Origin: Clostridia bacterium
GTDB lineage: Bacteria; Bacillota; Clostridia; UBA1381
DNA length: 6,592 nt
Reading direction: 5' to 3'
Assembly (NCBI GenBank): GCA_017420825.1
Contig: JAFQNU010000094.1
Location: forward strand, 1 to 6,592
How positions within the stretch are numbered: position 1 is the first letter of the stretch; each line of letters starts with the position of its first letter. The notes beneath the pieces were generated by a model. That model was not told where the DNA came from, ran no database searches, and saw nothing but the letters and a program-made list of their open reading frames with translations. This document shows, piece after piece, positions 6,112 through 6,592 of this stretch. The translations under genes were made by a program, and so were the position numbers.

Positions 6112-6592
6112 ATGAAAAAAAAGAAAAAGATAGAAAAAAGTGGCTTATACATAGCCATATGCTGTTGTGCAGTTATTATTGCAGCAGTGGGCTATGCAGG
6201 TGAAAAAAACACAGATAATATTAAAGAAGATATTGCGCAGAGCATCCGAAACGATGAAATAATCATTGATGATGTGGTGCAAGAAAATAAGGATTATTTA
6301 GCAGATGGTATAGAAATAATTGAAACGCCTGTAATAACTCCAGAACCCGAGCTGGCAAAAGAGATTATTAATGAAGAAATTCCTGTCGCAAAGACAGTAG
6401 AAGTTGAGGAAATCACATTTAAGATGCCTGTTGAGGGAAGAGTTGTGTGTGAGTTTTCAGGGGATAAGCTTCTATATAATGATTTTTTATCAGATTGGAG
6501 AACCCATAATGGTATAGATATATCTTGTGACAAAGATTCTGCTGTGTATGCATCAGCAGATGGCAGAATTAAAAGTATTTATGATGATTCAA
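6112..6592 (+). CDS. spoIIQ: SpoIIQ-like membrane-anchored M23/LytM peptidoglycan endopeptidase, 3'-truncated
   Basis: 160 codons are visible before the right edge, with no stop. Residues 1-10 are a Lys-rich cytoplasmic start. Residues 11-29 form one membrane helix containing Cys17-19. Residues 31-103 are an acidic, low-complexity linker. The M23 (LytM) domain begins near 104 with KMPVEGRVVCEFSGD, then SDWRTHNGIDI (127-137) and YASADGRIKSIYDD. His132 and Asp136 form the H-x-G-x-D half of the zinc site; the distal H-x-H lies beyond the window. The 'L-x-x-DWRTH-x-GIDI' block is typical of clostridial SpoIIQ, the forespore membrane protein that pairs with SpoIIIAH across the intermembrane space during engulfment. 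In B. subtilis SpoIIQ the zinc site is degenerate, whereas here the visible half is intact. AAAGGA (6097-6102) supports the start at 6112. An in-frame ATG at 6070 would add 14 residues but has no ribosome site. A general M23 wall hydrolase is the main alternative. Confidence 0.75.
   Translation, partial: MKKKKKIEKSGLYIAICCCAVIIAAVGYAGEKNTDNIKEDIAQSIRNDEIIIDDVVQENKDYLADGIEIIETPVITPEPELAKEIINEEIPVAKTVEVEEITFKMPVEGRVVCEFSGDKLLYNDFLSDWRTHNGIDISCDKDSAVYASADGRIKSIYDDS

Noticed and set aside
6294..6533. A 79-codon - strand frame near the right edge
   Set aside because: It is antisense to the M23 peptidase start, which has a membrane helix, the H-x-G-x-D motif and a ribosome site.

Overview
The window is AT-rich throughout. 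It looks like a chromosomal segment of a low-GC Gram-positive, most likely an endospore-forming anaerobe of the Clostridia. The evidence is strong AGGAGG/AGGTGA-type ribosome sites, sigma-A promoters with extended -10 elements, short factor-independent terminators, a clostridial-style HtpG, a VanW/G5 wall protein, and the start of a SpoIIQ-like M23 peptidase. I see no transposase, integrase, phage structural gene, CRISPR array, tRNA or rRNA. This reads as ordinary backbone DNA, not a genomic island.

Layout on the + strand: (1) 1-1311 is the 3' two thirds of htpG (Hsp90), cut by the left edge and closed by a perfect 13-bp-stem terminator. (2) 1423-2781 encodes a complete 452-residue sodium:amino-acid symporter of the NSS/LeuT family with its own promoter. 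(3) 2975-3358 is a small single-gene unit with a good promoter, a strong ribosome site and a terminator. It encodes a 127-residue protein that I cannot name with certainty, though its pattern resembles the DUF1874/STIV-B116 family. (4) The 3358/3403 junction is convergent and shares one 13-bp hairpin.

Layout on the - strand: a two-gene operon is transcribed leftwards from a promoter near 5840-5867. Its first gene (5798-5262) encodes a nine-cysteine protein related to the CxxCxxCC (YkgJ-like) putative metal-binding family. Its second gene (5262-3403) encodes a 619-residue membrane-anchored VanW protein. The two overlap by one base (TAATG) and are probably translationally coupled. Divergent from this operon, across 313 bp of very AT-rich DNA, the last gene (6112 to the right edge) starts. 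It encodes a membrane-anchored M23/LytM endopeptidase resembling clostridial SpoIIQ, cut off inside its catalytic domain.

Functionally the right half has a cell-envelope theme: a VanW surface protein and a probable sporulation peptidoglycan hydrolase. The left half holds unrelated, separately transcribed genes (chaperone, transporter, small unknown). I found no convincing undescribed multi-gene system. The observations most worth following are the small DUF1874-like protein lacking the family's usual Gly-His, and the fixed pairing of a cysteine-rich putative metal-binding protein with a VanW protein.
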